The notes under the pieces are model-generated. The model saw nothing but the letters and a program-made list of their open reading frames with translations. It made no database searches and was not told the DNA's origin. A stretch of DNA of 64,000 bases from Malaya genurostris (lineage: Eukaryota; Arthropoda; Insecta; Diptera; Culicidae), in the NCBI RefSeq assembly GCF_030247185.1, contig NC_080572.1, positions 98,505,198 through 98,569,197 on the forward strand, given 5' to 3'. The translations under genes and the position numbers were made by a program. Positions 1 through 12,071 of this stretch are shown piece after piece. How positions within the stretch are numbered: the stretch's first letter is position 1; each line of letters starts with the position of its first letter.

Positions 1-1239
1 AGGCGTATCGCATATGGAACCTGTGGTCTTTACTGGCCCTATCATTAGGTAGGCATGTGCTGTTCGCGCTTTTTTCTACTCATTTTCGTTAATTCGTGCG
101 CGGGAGGTATAGAAGTGTATTGTTGATTCACGCTGATCGCTGGCGGAAGCTTTGCGCGAATGCTTATGCTTTTGTTAGTATAATTTAAGCCGTCGCCAGT
201 TTCGGACAGCTTGGCGGTTTTCTCGGTGTTTTGTTAACGTCTCGACAAAACAGACAAAAGTGATAAATTCACAATCTATAAAGAACAGTTTGTAAAATTA
301 CTGGTTTAGTACAATTTATGTCGTCCTGGAAAACAGTGCATTCCGAATGATCGTCCCAATACCCTAAACGGGGATAATAATTGTAAATCTAGAATTGTGC
401 AGTGACTACTGGCCTATAAATTTGGGTTTCGAATTTTGGTGTGTTGTATGCATAAATAGTTCACAAAAATCAGTTGCCAGTCATTTCGTAACAGTGATGA
501 ATCGAAGTGTTATTTACATATCGCGACATACAGTGCAATTGCTTTTCCATAGATTGTTGCTCCAAAATTCAAACGTGCAAGACGTGATTTCGCACTCATG
601 TTGACAGCGAAACGGAACCCCAAAGAATTTCACCCTCATTCATGGAAGTTTTTTTTATATTTTGGTGATCGTGCTTGGAATTACGAAAGCCAACTGTATG
701 ATTGACATGATTGGAAAAGACGAAGAGTAACGGAACAATAATTTAATTCAAAACAAATTCGAAACTATTGTAAGGTTCAGAATATCATACAAATATCCAA
801 ATATGTATGGGGAAAGTACATTACTTTGAAAAAATATTCTTGAATTGCGAAGGTGCATTTGGTCTTTTGGAGAGTGCAGAACTCATATAATTTGTACCAT
901 ATTCAAAATTGTATTAGCAAAGATCAACATACAATATCAAAGGCTGATAAATATTGTCATGAAGACAACACCGTTATGTACTGTAAGAGTTAAAGTCTCC
1001 TGACAACGGCATTTTTGCGGGAAAAGATTCCGTGGTATCATAATGCAGCTGTTTTTCAAAGAAGGACGAATCTTACAAAAGTAAACAAGACTTTCTTGTG
1101 TCTATGAATAAATGCTTCAAAATCCTACAATTTTGCCTAAACATTTCGATAATGGGCGAAACTGTCATTCCATTTGTTTTCGTAAGTTTTGCCCTCCGTA
1201 CTCCATGCCAACAAACAGAGCGATACTTCAATTGCTAGA
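1..1239. other. unannotated AT-rich DNA
   Basis: No gene, RNA or recognisable element is visible. Short open frames (for example 395-604) have no recognisable domain, no splice context and low-complexity composition, so they are treated as chance. Confidence 0.5.
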
Positions 1240-1619
1240 CTGCCCATACTCGCATATCAGTCCCATATCGATTTTCGCCAATATTGAGTTAGCTTCAGGA
1301 ATACAATCTATTCTTAATATACTCTCAGAAATTGCAATAAAAGTTTATGGTTTGTTCAGAAAAATGTGAAAAAAATATCAACTTATGTCTGTCCCATATG
1401 CAAAGTACCCGAATACCAGTCCCATTCAGTGCAAATATCAATAATTTCATTTGTTTCAATATTGGTATAGCAAAGGTGTATTACCGATATTTCATGTAAT
1501 AATACCACGATTTAGCATTAGGTAGCACAATAAATTAAAAAATTCAAAAATAAAATTTTAATCGTCTTTTTCTCGACATGCCGATTTTCCACATGGGACT
1601 GATATGCAAGTATGGGCAG
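1240..1619. mobile_element. MITE, family M1, copy 1
   Basis: The 380-bp element has terminal inverted repeats: the left end begins CTGCCCATACTCGCATATCA and the right end is its near-complement, finishing in GTATGGGCAG. It is flanked by the 4-bp direct repeat TAGA (1236-1239 and 1620-1623). A second copy lies at 62298-62903, flanked by TATA. There is no coding capacity, so it is a non-autonomous DNA transposon. The superfamily is not certain; a 4-bp TA-containing target duplication is what the two copies share. Confidence 0.8.
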
Positions 1620-3167
1620 TAGAAAGGAAGGGCGAAAATATTTTGTTTTCGTTATTTTAGATGGTTTCCGAAGTTTTCACTACTGGAAATAATAAATGAG
1701 TCGATAAAAATAATCCGCGGATTTGTCTTAATCGCGAAAACTGCGTACAGGAGGCACAGTAAACACATCTACAAAAGGGCAAAACTTTTTTTTATGTTGA
1801 TTTATTCAGTTGATATAAAAGAAAAGCGGAAAACTTTGTTTACCTGTTCAAGATAAACCAACAGTTCATCAAATTATCAAAAATTTATCTGAGAATACTA
1901 CACGACTACACAGTATACGATAATTTCTAAATAGGAATTGAAACCAAATTCGTAACATTCATCGATGTTTTTCTCCATTCGCTGTCAATGTTAGAATAGC
2001 CCTTCTTTGATAAACAGCCATTGGAATGAAAATCGGAGTCCCTAGGAGAAATGAAAACAGAAGACACTTACATTCAATTGCAAATGGACTTACTATTTCA
2101 ATAGCTTAAAATGAAGGGATATAAACCTAAGACTACTGGAATTTTTCGAATAATATTGAAATCATAAAAACTGATAGATACACTTCTTATTATTTCATTT
2201 GCAAAAATCCATTTGATTCTCTCTACGCTTGATGCAGCTCTGTAAAATATATGATATTTCCTCGCAAAGGGTTTGTTGCGAACGATCTAATTTATCTACA
2301 TTATTAATCACGATAAGTTTCAAATTATCTGGATCGAACCCTTGTTCGGAGATTTCAGTTCAATGCAAAGGGTGCTGGTCTTACAATCCAGTTGTCTCGA
2401 GCTCCAACCTCAACCTGGATTCCTCATGTCAACAGGACACTAATCACAAGCAGTGTTGGGAAAAATTCAAAAATCGCGACTGAAATTTTTAACAAGTGAT
2501 TTTCAGATGAAAAAAAGTACAGGTGTACAATGTGTATTATAATTCTAAATGGCACCTTAGAGAATTTTGATGTCGATTATTTCATTTCGAATTTGCTTAT
2601 TTCAGTAAAAGAAACTATCAAAATGCTGTACAGGATTCATTTCTTCCTTTTAGAAGGGCCAAATTGTGGAATTCTCTATGATATTTAGCACAGTTTGGAA
2701 CATTTTTTCCGAACGATTTTCACACAGCGATAAGTGAACGGAGCAAAACAAATTATTTTAGATTTTCACTAAACTGATGATTTTTACCTTCGATTTGCAA
2801 AGAAGTAATCTTAATAGTTCTTTAGATAACATTTAGAGCCATTAGATCGGATGATTTTATATAATGTTGTCCACTTTTCGTTTTCTTTCTCTCCAATGCA
2901 AACGACCAGCAGCTCTGCTGCCTGACGCAATCGCTCTTGCTTGAATTCAAACTAGCTTTGCGAACAAACCGCAACACATCCGCTCGCAGTGCCGAATGAC
3001 GCCAAACTGGTTTAATGCGTCTTCTCGTCTTGACGACCGGAAGGCAAATGAGAACTACGACCTGTGCGTTTCTTTTTTCAACCACGCAGAAGGTGCGCTC
3101 TCCGATGCCGCTGCTCGAATGCGTCTCCTCACCCTGACATCTGCTTCCATCCAATAATCGATTTTCG
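1620..3167. other. gene-free interval
   Basis: Nothing recognisable except a SINE scrap at about 2345-2430. A less AT-rich patch at about 2900-3160 contains a minus-strand open frame of 110 codons (2822-3154) with no recognisable domain; I do not call it a gene. Confidence 0.45.
2345..2430 (+). repeat. degraded tRNA-derived SINE fragment
   Basis: The stretch GTTCAATGCAAAGGGTGCTG followed by GGTCTTACAATCCAG matches the tRNA-like head of the SINEs at 62589-62799 and 18836-19051. Only the head is kept and no tail or target duplication is visible. Confidence 0.6.
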
Positions 3168-3650
3168 CTTTTTTTTGCATAAATATCTGTTTATTAATCT
3201 TATTTTGGTGTATTACATCAACGTTTTACAGTACAAGTGTTTTGTCCCTTTGGCCTTTCATATTTGTTGTTCATACGATTCGTTATTAATAATAGCTGTT
3301 TAGTTACTCTTGTTTTACATACTAATGTTTAATCATATTATTTATTTTAATTATTAATAAAATATCTACCTACTTATAACTATCCCTAACCTAATACGTA
3401 CAAATTTTCAATTATTTGTATTACAGAGATTCAGCACCTCTCTTCAAACTTCGTGCAGTATTTTTCGAATTTTTGTTCTAGTATATACAGGGAGGCCATC
3501 TCATGAACTTCACTAGTCCTTGTCCGAGGGGGTAAATTTAAAATCATCTTTAAGATTTTACTTTGAATGCGCTGAAGCCTAAGTTTGTGCGTTCGTGCAC
3601 AGCCCCGCCAAACAGGGGCTGCGTATTCAATTGCGGGGTAGATGATTTGT
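3168..3650 (-). mobile_element. 5'-truncated Jockey-clade retrotransposon tail
   Basis: The reverse complement is closely similar to the last ~470 bp of the Jockey element at 32505-37110 (its positions about 36630-37110). It covers the C-terminal end of the ORF2 protein, the 3' UTR and a poly-A tail seen as a T run at 3169-3176. The 5' end stops abruptly at about 3650 against the gypsy fragment, as expected for incomplete target-primed reverse transcription. It is not coding. Confidence 0.85.
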
Positions 3651-3652
3651 GT

Positions 3653-3831
3653 TGTGTCTTACGAATTACAACTCGGTTAACAGAACAACATTTATTAAAT
3701 TTTATAAAACAACATTTAATTTAGAGCGTTAAAATAACGTGTTTTATTCTCCTCAAAGTCTACGAAATCACTTCGCGTAAAGCACTTGCTGTCAATCTCG
3801 TCGTGGTGAGTCCGCCAGTGCTGCCATATCA
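3653..3831 (-). repeat. LTR of the gypsy fragment (3' LTR)
   Basis: The minus-strand LTR begins TGATATGGCAGC right after the purine tract and ends near GACACA. It contains an AATAAA-like signal in its second half (AATAAAACACG and AATAAATG on the minus strand). No partner LTR is present in the window, so the far boundary is approximate. Confidence 0.6.
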
Positions 3832-5430
3832 TCTCCCCCTTGAAGTCATCACGTGGTGCTCGAACCTCGGCGGAAGACACACTGATCGTCCCCTAGTTGT
3901 ACAGGATGAAACAGGTGTTGGAATACGACTCGGTTTTTTAACTATTGAACCACTCGTATTTGGAGTCGTCGGATGTTCAGACTTATCATTACTTTCTATC
4001 GGTATAGGTGGAACAGATTCCTCTGAAACGATTACTCCTGGTTGAGTGATGCCAAACTCGTCTAGCAGAATGCTCAATGGAAAATGATGATCACTCTCTG
4101 TTCGCTCACGGTGCAAATCATCTTTCATTTCAAAACGGGTACGAAGTTGGTTGATGTGCGAACGAATTAACTTTTGCCTTTGCCCAACTATCCACACATT
4201 ATAGTTCACTACTCCCAGCTTCTCAACGACTTTTCCGGGTTCCCAGGACTAGGTATTTCGTTTGCACACCTTTGCATATACCAAGTCACCAGGTATGGAC
4301 CGACGCATCGGGCATCTCTCTCCAGACTGCCTAAAATCTGGTGCTTGCATAGGACGCAGTAGGTCAAGTGTAGTCCTCATTCGTCGACCAAACATGAGTT
4401 CAGTTGGATATTTTTGTCTAGTGGTTTCACTTGGCGTTGAACGATAAGTTGCTAGAAATACCTCGAGTGTCTCCTGGACGGGTTCTCCCTTGTTTATTTT
4501 CTTCATAGCTCTTTTCATTGAATCTACAAAACGTTCCGCCTGTCCATTAGATTGCGGATGGTGTGGAGCAGTCAACATATGTTTGATACCATTGTTTTTG
4601 CAAAATGATTCAAACTCATCACAGACAAATTGAGCTGCATTGTCCGACACTATTACCATCGGCAATCCAAGCCGTGAAAAAGAGTTTCGTAGATTTTGGA
4701 TCGTTACCTTCGCCGTCATCGTAGACGATGAATATATCTCCGGCCATCGAGAAAATGCATCAACGATGACAAAGAAATATAAACCATCAATTGTTCCCGC
4801 ATAATCGATGTGAACGCGTTGCCAAGGTTCCGGTGGAACAGGCCATGCCACAGGTGCAACATGTGGTGGTGATTTTGCTGCAGCTGCACAGTCCGTGCAT
4901 CGATTTACTGCTTCTTCGATGGGCCGGTCGATACAAGGCCAATAGACAAAACTCCGAGCGAGGCTCTTCATTCTGACAATGCCGGGATGTCCGTAATGTA
5001 AACGCTGCAATATTCGTTTTTGGTAGATCTTTGGAACTACTACTCGCTCTCCGAACAGAATACCGCCTTGAGCTAGTCCCAGCCCGTCTTTACGATTGAA
5101 GAATGTCTTTACATCAGGATCACTGATTACCCCTAACGATTCCGGCCATTCTGTTTCCAAAAACTTCTTCACTTGTTTTAGCACTTTATCCCGTAGTGTG
5201 GCTGTGGCTATCATTACAGTCGTCACCGGAATAGAAGCTATCGAATCCTCCAGGACTGCCGCCATGTCTTTCTCCAGACGAACACTAGCGATCTTCCGTA
5301 TATACTGCTGAAGTCATAAGCCTGGAAAGTACATCTACATACCCGAATTTCATAGTAGGTACATATTCAACACTGAAATCGTAGCATAGTAACGTCAGAC
5401 CCAGTCGCGGCAATCGTGCTTTAAGTGAGT
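3829..5430 (-). pseudogene. gypsy pol fragment: RNase H tail and integrase
   Basis: Reading from 5430 down, the end of RNase H shows the typical pattern CYDFSVEYVPTMKFGYVDVL, then a frameshift. From 5265 there is a 338-residue open frame with the integrase HHCC zinc site (H..GHPG....C..C, motif NRCTDCAAAAKSPPH) and the catalytic triad: D in HIDYAGTIDG, D in VIVSDNAAQF and E in HPQSNGQAERFVDS. An in-frame TAG follows KVCKRNT at about 4250. The same frame then continues to 3829 as the basic C-terminal region (RSHINQLRTRFEMKDD). The family role is insertion of retrotransposon cDNA. Truncation plus the nonsense codon make it non-functional. Confidence 0.85.
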
Positions 5431-5946
5431 TTACTGGCTGCTCGGCCACCCATGGAAATTGACCATCAATGTCAACTTCCCTTTCTGAGCAGCCTAGATA
5501 GTCGTGTAGTGTCGGTAGCGGTTTTCCAACTGGCTAAGAATAACGCTACGGTCCACCTGTACCGATGGTATAAGTCCACCAAGCAGGTAAGCTGTGTGGC
5601 ATCCGGCGGAATTATTTTCTACCAAGAATCGATCCACTGGATTCCTGTTCCATGTCGCAAAAGGCCACAAAAATAGGAACTCCTAAGTCAAGGTATATTT
5701 CCGTGTTGATGACTGAATGGCTGCAGGAGGTTAAACAATGCAGTCGTGAACGGAATATCTTGGGTTTTTCCTTTACTGTGTTAAGCAAAGCTCTGTCACA
5801 GTGGACGATTTTATTCTTCGCAACTCGTGGGATTTGAATGATTAAAACATTTAAAAAAATCCTTTCATGGTTCGCTATAGGTGATTATGTATATTATGTT
5901 TCTTCTAGTTGTTGTACGATAAGTGCTGGAGATGGGGTGTTCATTA
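5431..5946 (+). other. probable 5' region of a Loa-like element, unresolved
   Basis: The stretch joins the truncated gypsy fragment to the Loa-like ORF2 remnant. A frame at 5425-5676 contains FQLAKNNATVHLYRWYKS, and a second at 5652-5837 is of unknown type. I recognise no domain. By position it may be the 5' UTR or the decayed ORF1 of the following element, which is inference. Confidence 0.3.
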
Positions 5947-8825
5947 CTTTAATTGATAATGGTTAGAGTGGCACAACTCAATCTCCAGCATAAACGTACA
6001 GCAACTATGAATCTATCCTTTTGCGACGGACGGTAAAGCTTTTATAGATTTGGTTCAAGAACAATATTTTCAAAAGGAAAAGTTCTACGTTGGAAAATTG
6101 TTAAACCCAGTCTCCGTTGCCTTCAACAAGAACGGTCTGACTAATCAACGCGAAATGCCTTAAGCATGCATACTTGAAAATAGTGCTCTCGATGTTTCTC
6201 TCATAGCGGAGCTCACAACTCGGGATATTTGTGCTGTCACAGTTGGTATGATTGATGGCATAGACAGGAAATATGTCTATTGTTTGGCATATTTACCGTA
6301 TAAACAACCTTCGCCAAGCGATGACTTCAAAAATGTTGTATCATACTGCTGCAAAAGTGATTTACCGCTTATAATCGGTAGTGGCATCAATGCTTACCAT
6401 ATCATTTGGGGCAGCACAGATATAAATTCGAGAGGCTCTGATACGATGGATTTTGTGAGCACATAGTTAATGCAGGAAATCGTCAAACTTTTTCGAGATT
6501 TGGAAGAGAGGAGGTTTTGAACGTAACTCTCTGCTCTGATAGAATTGCGCATGAGTTGGTAAATTGGCTCCTATCCGATAAGCTCGAACCTTCTTTATCT
6601 GATCATAAGTACATCTTCTTTGATCATTCAAAAGTGAAATTTTATATTATCACAAATCGTAATCCCAAATCTACAAACTAGGACCTCTATGAAGAGGGCT
6701 TGACGACTAGATTTGACGGGTCAACCAACAATTGAAACCCCAATTGACCTCACTCATAGTTGCAGCATATGAAGAGGCTTGTCCACTTCGGATTGTGCGA
6801 GCTACTAGAGGAACTCCTTGGTGGAATGCTGAACTTGCTAGACTAAGGAAACTATGCAGAAGAGCTTGGAACCACCGACGAAGAGATGGGTAGGGGGCAT
6901 TCGTGTCGGCTCGAAGGGCTTTCACAAATGCTCTTCGATCGTCTGAGCGAAGTGGTTGGAAAAGCGTTTACACTAATGTCTCTAGTCTCAACGAAGCTAG
7001 CAGAATTAATAAGTTACTTTCGAAATCTAAGGACTATAATGTCGGTTTCTTAAGAACTTCAGATGCTGAGTACAGTGGCGTTTTTTAAGGGCGGCTAACC
7101 AATTTTAGGGACCTTTTTTTTGCTCGCCCAAGTCATGTTTTCGGAGATGGAGTTCAGCTTTGTTTTTGTTTTGCTCACTAAACCAACGATGGAGGCGGCA
7201 AATCTCAGTACTCACCCACTTGTCTGATGAAGGTGATGTACTTCACTATCTTTTAAACACTCACTTTCCAGTATGTATGGAGCCATCACCGAGAGTTGTT
7301 TCTGAGACCTTTTCGGGTAGTTACGATTCTTGGGCCCTTGCTCGAAGCGTTGTGACGATTGAATCGGTCAAATGGGCAGTTGAGAGTTTTGCTCCGTACA
7401 AGTCTCCTGGAAAGGATGAAGTTTTCCCAGTGTTACTGCAGAAAGGGTATGAACATTTCAAACATGTTTTGAAGAAAATACATACTTTTAGTCTTGGAAC
7501 CTAGGTGTTGATGGTTTGTTAAGTAAACCTAATAACCTTTCCTACTTACGATTTTGCCGACGATTATTATATATTGATGACCGGTATAAGCATTAACACT
7601 CTCTTTGATTCAATGCAGCAAGCCCTGCGATCTGTTGAGCTATGGTGGTGGTTGGATTATCTGTAAATCCGGGCAAAACATCAATGGTGCTTTACACTCA
7701 TCGTAGGATAATCACAGGAGCTCGTCCGTTACAGTTCTTCGGTTCAGAGGTTACTGTGGTTGGTCAAGTTAAATACGTCGGGGTTATTCTTGATTCAAAA
7801 CTGAATTGGTCTGCTCGCATTGACTTCAGGATTAAAAGAGCTTGCATGGCTTTCGGCCAATGCAGACGAGCTTTTGGCAAATCATGGGGACTCACACCCA
7901 GATATATTCATTAGATCTACACAACTATCGTTAGACCAATTTTAGCATGTGTCTTGTATGGTGGCAAAAAGGCGACAGTTCAGTCAAAGATAAATCATCT
8001 CCAAAGGATGGTCGTAATGGCGATGACAGGAGCATTCACGACAACTCCTACTGCTGCTCTAGAGGCGCTACTGTGCATTAAACAACTACATGTGTTCCTA
8101 AAATAAGAAGCATTATCTTGTGCATACCGTCTTAAGGTTACAGGGCTTTGAAACAGCAACCCTTTAGACTATGCTACTAGCACACTCACTTGTGGTCTCA
8201 AATGGTTACGTGGGATGAGTATTTACTTGCTCCTAGTGACCTAGTGACATGCAGTTTTTCTTTCAAAACATTCAATGTGAGCTATCCTCTTCGCGAGGAA
8301 TGGTTGACTGGTTATTTGGAACGACAACTTGATGAGCACATAGTTTGTTATACGGACGGTTCTCTGTTGAATGGTCGTGCTGGTGCTGGTGTCTACTATC
8401 GTGAAATGGAGCTAGAGCAGTCTGTTTCACTTTGTAGATCCTGTACTGTGTTCCAAGTAGAAATCTACGCGATTCTGTGTGGAATACAATCGGCACTTCA
8501 GCAGAGAATCTGTGGTAAACGAATTTATTTTTGTTCCGACAATCAGGCAGCCTTAAAAGCACTTAGTTCGAATGATTCACGGTCGAATCTAGTGATCGCA
8601 TGTCGAACTCAAGTTGAAGACCTCAGCATTTAAAATGCTGTTTACTTCTTATGGGTACCCAGACATTCTGGTATAACTAGTAATGGATGGCTGATGAGTT
8701 GGCTAGAGCTGGTGCAACGAATGATTTCGTTGGTCCTGAACCAGCTTTATCACTTTCAACTAGTTGCGGAGCTAAAATAAAGGATATTCTATCGTTTCTC
8801 ACCCAATGTGGTAAGGAGCTATAGT
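5947..8825 (+). pseudogene. Loa-like ORF2 remnant: endonuclease, RT, RNase H
   Basis: The frame starts near 5959 (VRVAQLNLQHKRTAT, the first endonuclease motif) and passes many stops and shifts. It reaches the endonuclease end (VTLCSDRIAHELV, then LSDHKY) at about 6520-6610. The linker follows (RATRGTPWWNAELARL, about 6795), then the start of RT (SPGKDEVFPVLLQ, about 7400). The RT core is deleted at about 7500, but the FADD active-site box survives near 7555 and the thumb continues to about 8100. RNase H (CYTDGSLLNGRAGAG; E in VEIYAIL; FCSDNQAALK) lies at about 8340-8700. A second deletion at about 8760 removes the C-terminal Cys/His region seen in the copy at 34437-35399. It is clearly inactive. 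Confidence 0.8.
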
Positions 8826-9230
8826 CAGAAGGGTTCATCGTTCTTCCTGGAATGAATGAATCCTTTCTGTATTGACCTTGCATAGGTTTCAGCAGATTGT
8901 TTGGCATCCTTTATGGGATGCCGAATTTACTTCTGCTCGTACATACTGCGAATCGTTCTGCATTCTTCCGGGAATACAGAATGGCGTTGCTTTTGTAAAA
9001 TCTCTAAATCCTTTCGGGGTTGGAGGTTTTATTAACTGTGCATTTTGGCACCTGCAGATCGTTCAGTATCCTTTATGTTTTGTGCTGTTTTTCCACCTCA
9101 CCCACTTCACAATTGTTCCTTTTATCCTTCCCTTCCCATCAGGAAATTGATGAGAAGCTACGGCAAGGCACAAATCTCAAAATAACTAGGGGAACGAGCC
9201 ACTTGAGCCAATTAGTTCTGATTCCTGATT
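5947..9230 (+). mobile_element. decayed Loa-like non-LTR retrotransposon
   Basis: The order is endonuclease, linker, RT remnant, RNase H and 3' UTR, on the plus strand. The 3' part (8800-9200) matches, in reverse, the insert at 33932-34440, which defines the shared family. Both copies share a 3' region ending near GAGCCAATTAGTTCTGAT. Carrying both an apurinic-type endonuclease and RNase H points to the Loa/R1/I group; Loa is my best guess. Confidence 0.75.
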
Positions 9231-9420
9231 CTGGGTTCTGGAACTAGATTTTTGAACTGAATTAATTCAGATTCGAGTTCCAGAATTCTTGAACTGAGTT
9301 ATTGATCTGGATCTTGAATCTAAATTTTGCAATTGAATTCGTCGCCAGTCGCAAGTTCCGAATTAAATGCTTTAATTCAGTTCCAGTTCCTGAATATTTG
9401 GAATTCAGGTTCTGGTGTAA
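9215..9420. repeat. degenerate short-period repeat
   Basis: The motif GATTC / GAACTGA / TTCCAG / GAATTC recurs in both orientations at irregular spacing (for example GAATTCTTGAACTGAGTT and AATTCAGTTCCAGTTCCTGA). It looks like a decayed satellite or the subterminal region of a DNA transposon. No boundaries are clear. Confidence 0.45.
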
Positions 9421-11819
9421 AAAGTACAGTCGTAAACATCGAATAAATTTCATAAATCGGTTTATTTTAAAACCATTAAAATATTTCCAAAGAACCATGC
9501 GAAGCTCTCCTTTACCGAGTATGAATATTTTTAAAAAATAAATATAACATTGTTTGTTGTATTGTGTGGTAGAATATTGTTGTCGTCAATAAGTCATACT
9601 TTAGTATAGATGCACTGTTACAATTCTGGAAGCTCAGCAGTAAAAGTTGCAAATTTCACACAATCAACCAACTCATACGAACGTTGATTGATATTTGGAA
9701 GTGTGAAAGAAGCATGCCAATTTTATTCGTATTCATGTTAAAATATTACCTCTGTTTCAACCAACTTCGCAGCCGATTCATAGTGTACAGGACCATAGCT
9801 TGACTAATGCTACAAATCTACGATCCTGACTAATCCTTTCAAGTCGGGGCTCGAAAATATGTTTCCTCTAAGATTTCTTCCCAAAGAAGAGAGTAAAAAT
9901 AAAACATGTAATATTTGAAGCTGATGCACACCAACATGGTGATGCTAATTATGTTGGTTAATATCGATTTAAAATCTAATCACATTTCTTAAACTATCCA
10001 CTCGCACATCCATTGTCTCGAGCTAATGCAACATAATATCTCCAAAAGGTTTGACCATCTAACTTAGGTTAATTCTAGGCTATCATGTTTATTGGATTAT
10101 TAGCGTATATTATAGCGAACCAGGTGTTTCGTTCAAAAGATGCTTCAACCAGATAGATGCCAATTTTTCATATTTTCAACTAACTACTGTTTGGCTTTAA
10201 ACATATGCAAATCGTGACATTATGTGTTATATTGGGAAATTTCACGGGCGACTAGTTTGTATGGCTCACCAGTCACCATAATAGCACCACTTGTGTTGGC
10301 CTTGAAAAACTGTTATAATTCTTTACAAGCCAACAATCTTCGCTTGTAAACTAATCTTCGGCGCCCTAGCCTAATTTGAAGCAACCCAAAGAAGCAGTTT
10401 AATTACGTGGGAATTTTACGCGTGCTCGCTTAACCGCTATGTTGGTTCGTAAATCAATGATTCATTCATTTGTTTTCAACTGTTCGATATAGCTATTCTC
10501 TACAGTCAGTCTTTGATTAAGGCACATCATGTCCACGTTCGCTTATTGAAAGCAGCGGTACTTTAAGCGATCAACGGCTACATCATTCAGTCGCCATAGC
10601 GCACGAGGTCTTGTCGCGATCCAAGTGAGGTGCGATTATATTGTTGAGTGTTATTTATTTTTCCCATCTATGAATGAAGTTAGACCCGCCGCGGTATACT
10701 ATCTACACATGACTGCGAGGCACGGAGTTACGACTTCTTGTTATGCGATTAAGACATCCATCGAGAGATAGTTTAATGATGGTACTTTCGGTTTGCACGT
10801 CTGCATTAATGGGATGGTTGTTCTTTTCAAGTGTTTTGTTAAATTGAGCTTGATTGATGGTAAATGATATTATAAATCATGCCAAAACCATGTCAAAATA
10901 CATCAACTTGAGATGGACATGTAGTTGTTGAGTGATCACCATCCGTGCCACTGCATATAAGGTATTAGAAAACATATTATGTGCAATGCAATGCGTCATA
11001 TTTTTACAAGTTTCTACCAAACATAGATTATTACGAGCATACCACAAAGCACACACGGTTTGGTCAACGAGGAAAAAAATCGCGGATTGTTTGCATTCGG
11101 CCCAAATTGATAGTGTAATTTTATACGAACAAATCATTATCATTGCTATACTTGTTTATAGTGAAATTCGGGCATGGTTTAAAATTTATATGGCTTCCAG
11201 AAAGACTCAGATCCAAATGTTCGAAATGATGTCCAGGAAAAAACGTCGTTCGAAATTTACCAAGTTCCTCCATATTTGTTTATCTCAGGCTGTTTTATTA
11301 TAGTATTAGTAAGAAATCAAACTAAATTTTGCACGGGTGAAATTCGGATTCTAGAAACGAGCAAAACGAGTCATGATTTGGAGAAAATAATGTGTTTTCA
11401 TGTTATGATAAAACTAAAAGTTCTCGAATCATAAACGATTTGGACTAGTTTCGCTGAAATTCAAGCGTAACCTAACCTAATTAATCTCAAAATCCAACCA
11501 TAAAAACAAAGAATGTCCCAGGTATGAAAAATGTACCCAACCTCACTGCTTCGAATTCGATGTTTCATCCTATGATTTCTCCATAATTATCAATCAAACA
11601 TACCACGGAAAATTACTAAAGCATTAATGATCGATTTTTTACCGTTTTTGTATGTTAGTATTCGATTCATAGGAAAAAAAATAAAAACCATTTTTTCGAA
11701 TCTTCAAGCAAAATCTGAAAATTATCACCATCGCTTAGTTCAAAGCTCGCCACTCGAGCAGCGCAGCGATCGCAGAAGAGTTAGTTGGCTTCTCCAATTG
11801 GCGTTGCTGAACTGAAGAT
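9421..11819. other. gene-free interval
   Basis: No gene is recognised. The open frame at 10932-11303 has no domain and no convincing splice context. A SINE fragment lies at 9748-9863. The segment at about 11480-11790 resembles 15450-15610 (shared CCAACCTCACT / CAACCTCACTTCTTCGAATT and CGATCGCAGA.GAGTT), an old dispersed repeat pair. Confidence 0.45.
9748..9863 (-). repeat. diverged tRNA-derived SINE fragment
   Basis: The reverse complement carries the SINE body, and the plus strand reads CTGTTTCAACCAACTTCGCAG and later AAGTCGGGGCTCGAA (complement of a B-box-like GTTCGAGCCCC). The tRNA head beyond the B box is missing and divergence from the 62589 copy is marked, so it is an old insertion. 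Confidence 0.65.
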
Positions 11820-12063
11820 CAGAGATGCCAGGTAAAAATTTCAAATAGACAGGGTTGCAATTTCTCTATAAAGTATGATTATGATTTGCTGAACTGACTT
11901 GGCGAGCAAAAAAAATAAACGTCGCGGTAATTTCAACAGTCTGTAAATTTTGACGAAAGTCTGCGAAAAACTAGATTTTCAAAAGTCTGCAACAAACAAT
12001 GTCTGCAGCACTATATACGAAACCTGCAGATTTACAGACAAATCTGCAGACCTGGCATCTTTG
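11820..12063. mobile_element. hAT-type MITE, family M2, copy A
   Basis: The 244-bp element begins CAGAGATGCCAGG and ends CCTGGCATCTTTG, with a perfect 8-bp target duplication CTGAAGAT (11812-11819 and 12064-12071). An 8-bp duplication with CAG-initial termini is the hallmark of the hAT superfamily. The interior carries repeated CTGCAGA / ACAGACAAATCTGCAGA motifs and no open frame. A second, interrupted copy in opposite orientation spans 37639-57055. An unoccupied version of the insertion site is present at about 57574-57625. Confidence 0.92.
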
Positions 12064-12071
12064 CTGAAGAT

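Larger units (their letters stand above)
3653..5430 (-). mobile_element. 5'-truncated Ty3/gypsy retrotransposon
   Basis: On the minus strand the order is the tail of RNase H, integrase, a C-terminal extension, a polypurine tract (minus AAGGGGGAGA, at 3832-3841) and one LTR of about 180 bp (3653-3831, beginning TGATATGG). Gag, protease, reverse transcriptase and the 5' LTR are missing. It is not the same family as the gypsy element at 37812-56948. Confidence 0.8.

Noticed and set aside
2822..3154. 110-codon minus-strand frame
   Set aside because: The composition is somewhat less AT-rich, but no domain is recognised and no homologous copy is seen in the window.
10932..11303. 123-codon frame
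   Set aside because: AT-rich, no recognisable domain, no splice or neighbour support.
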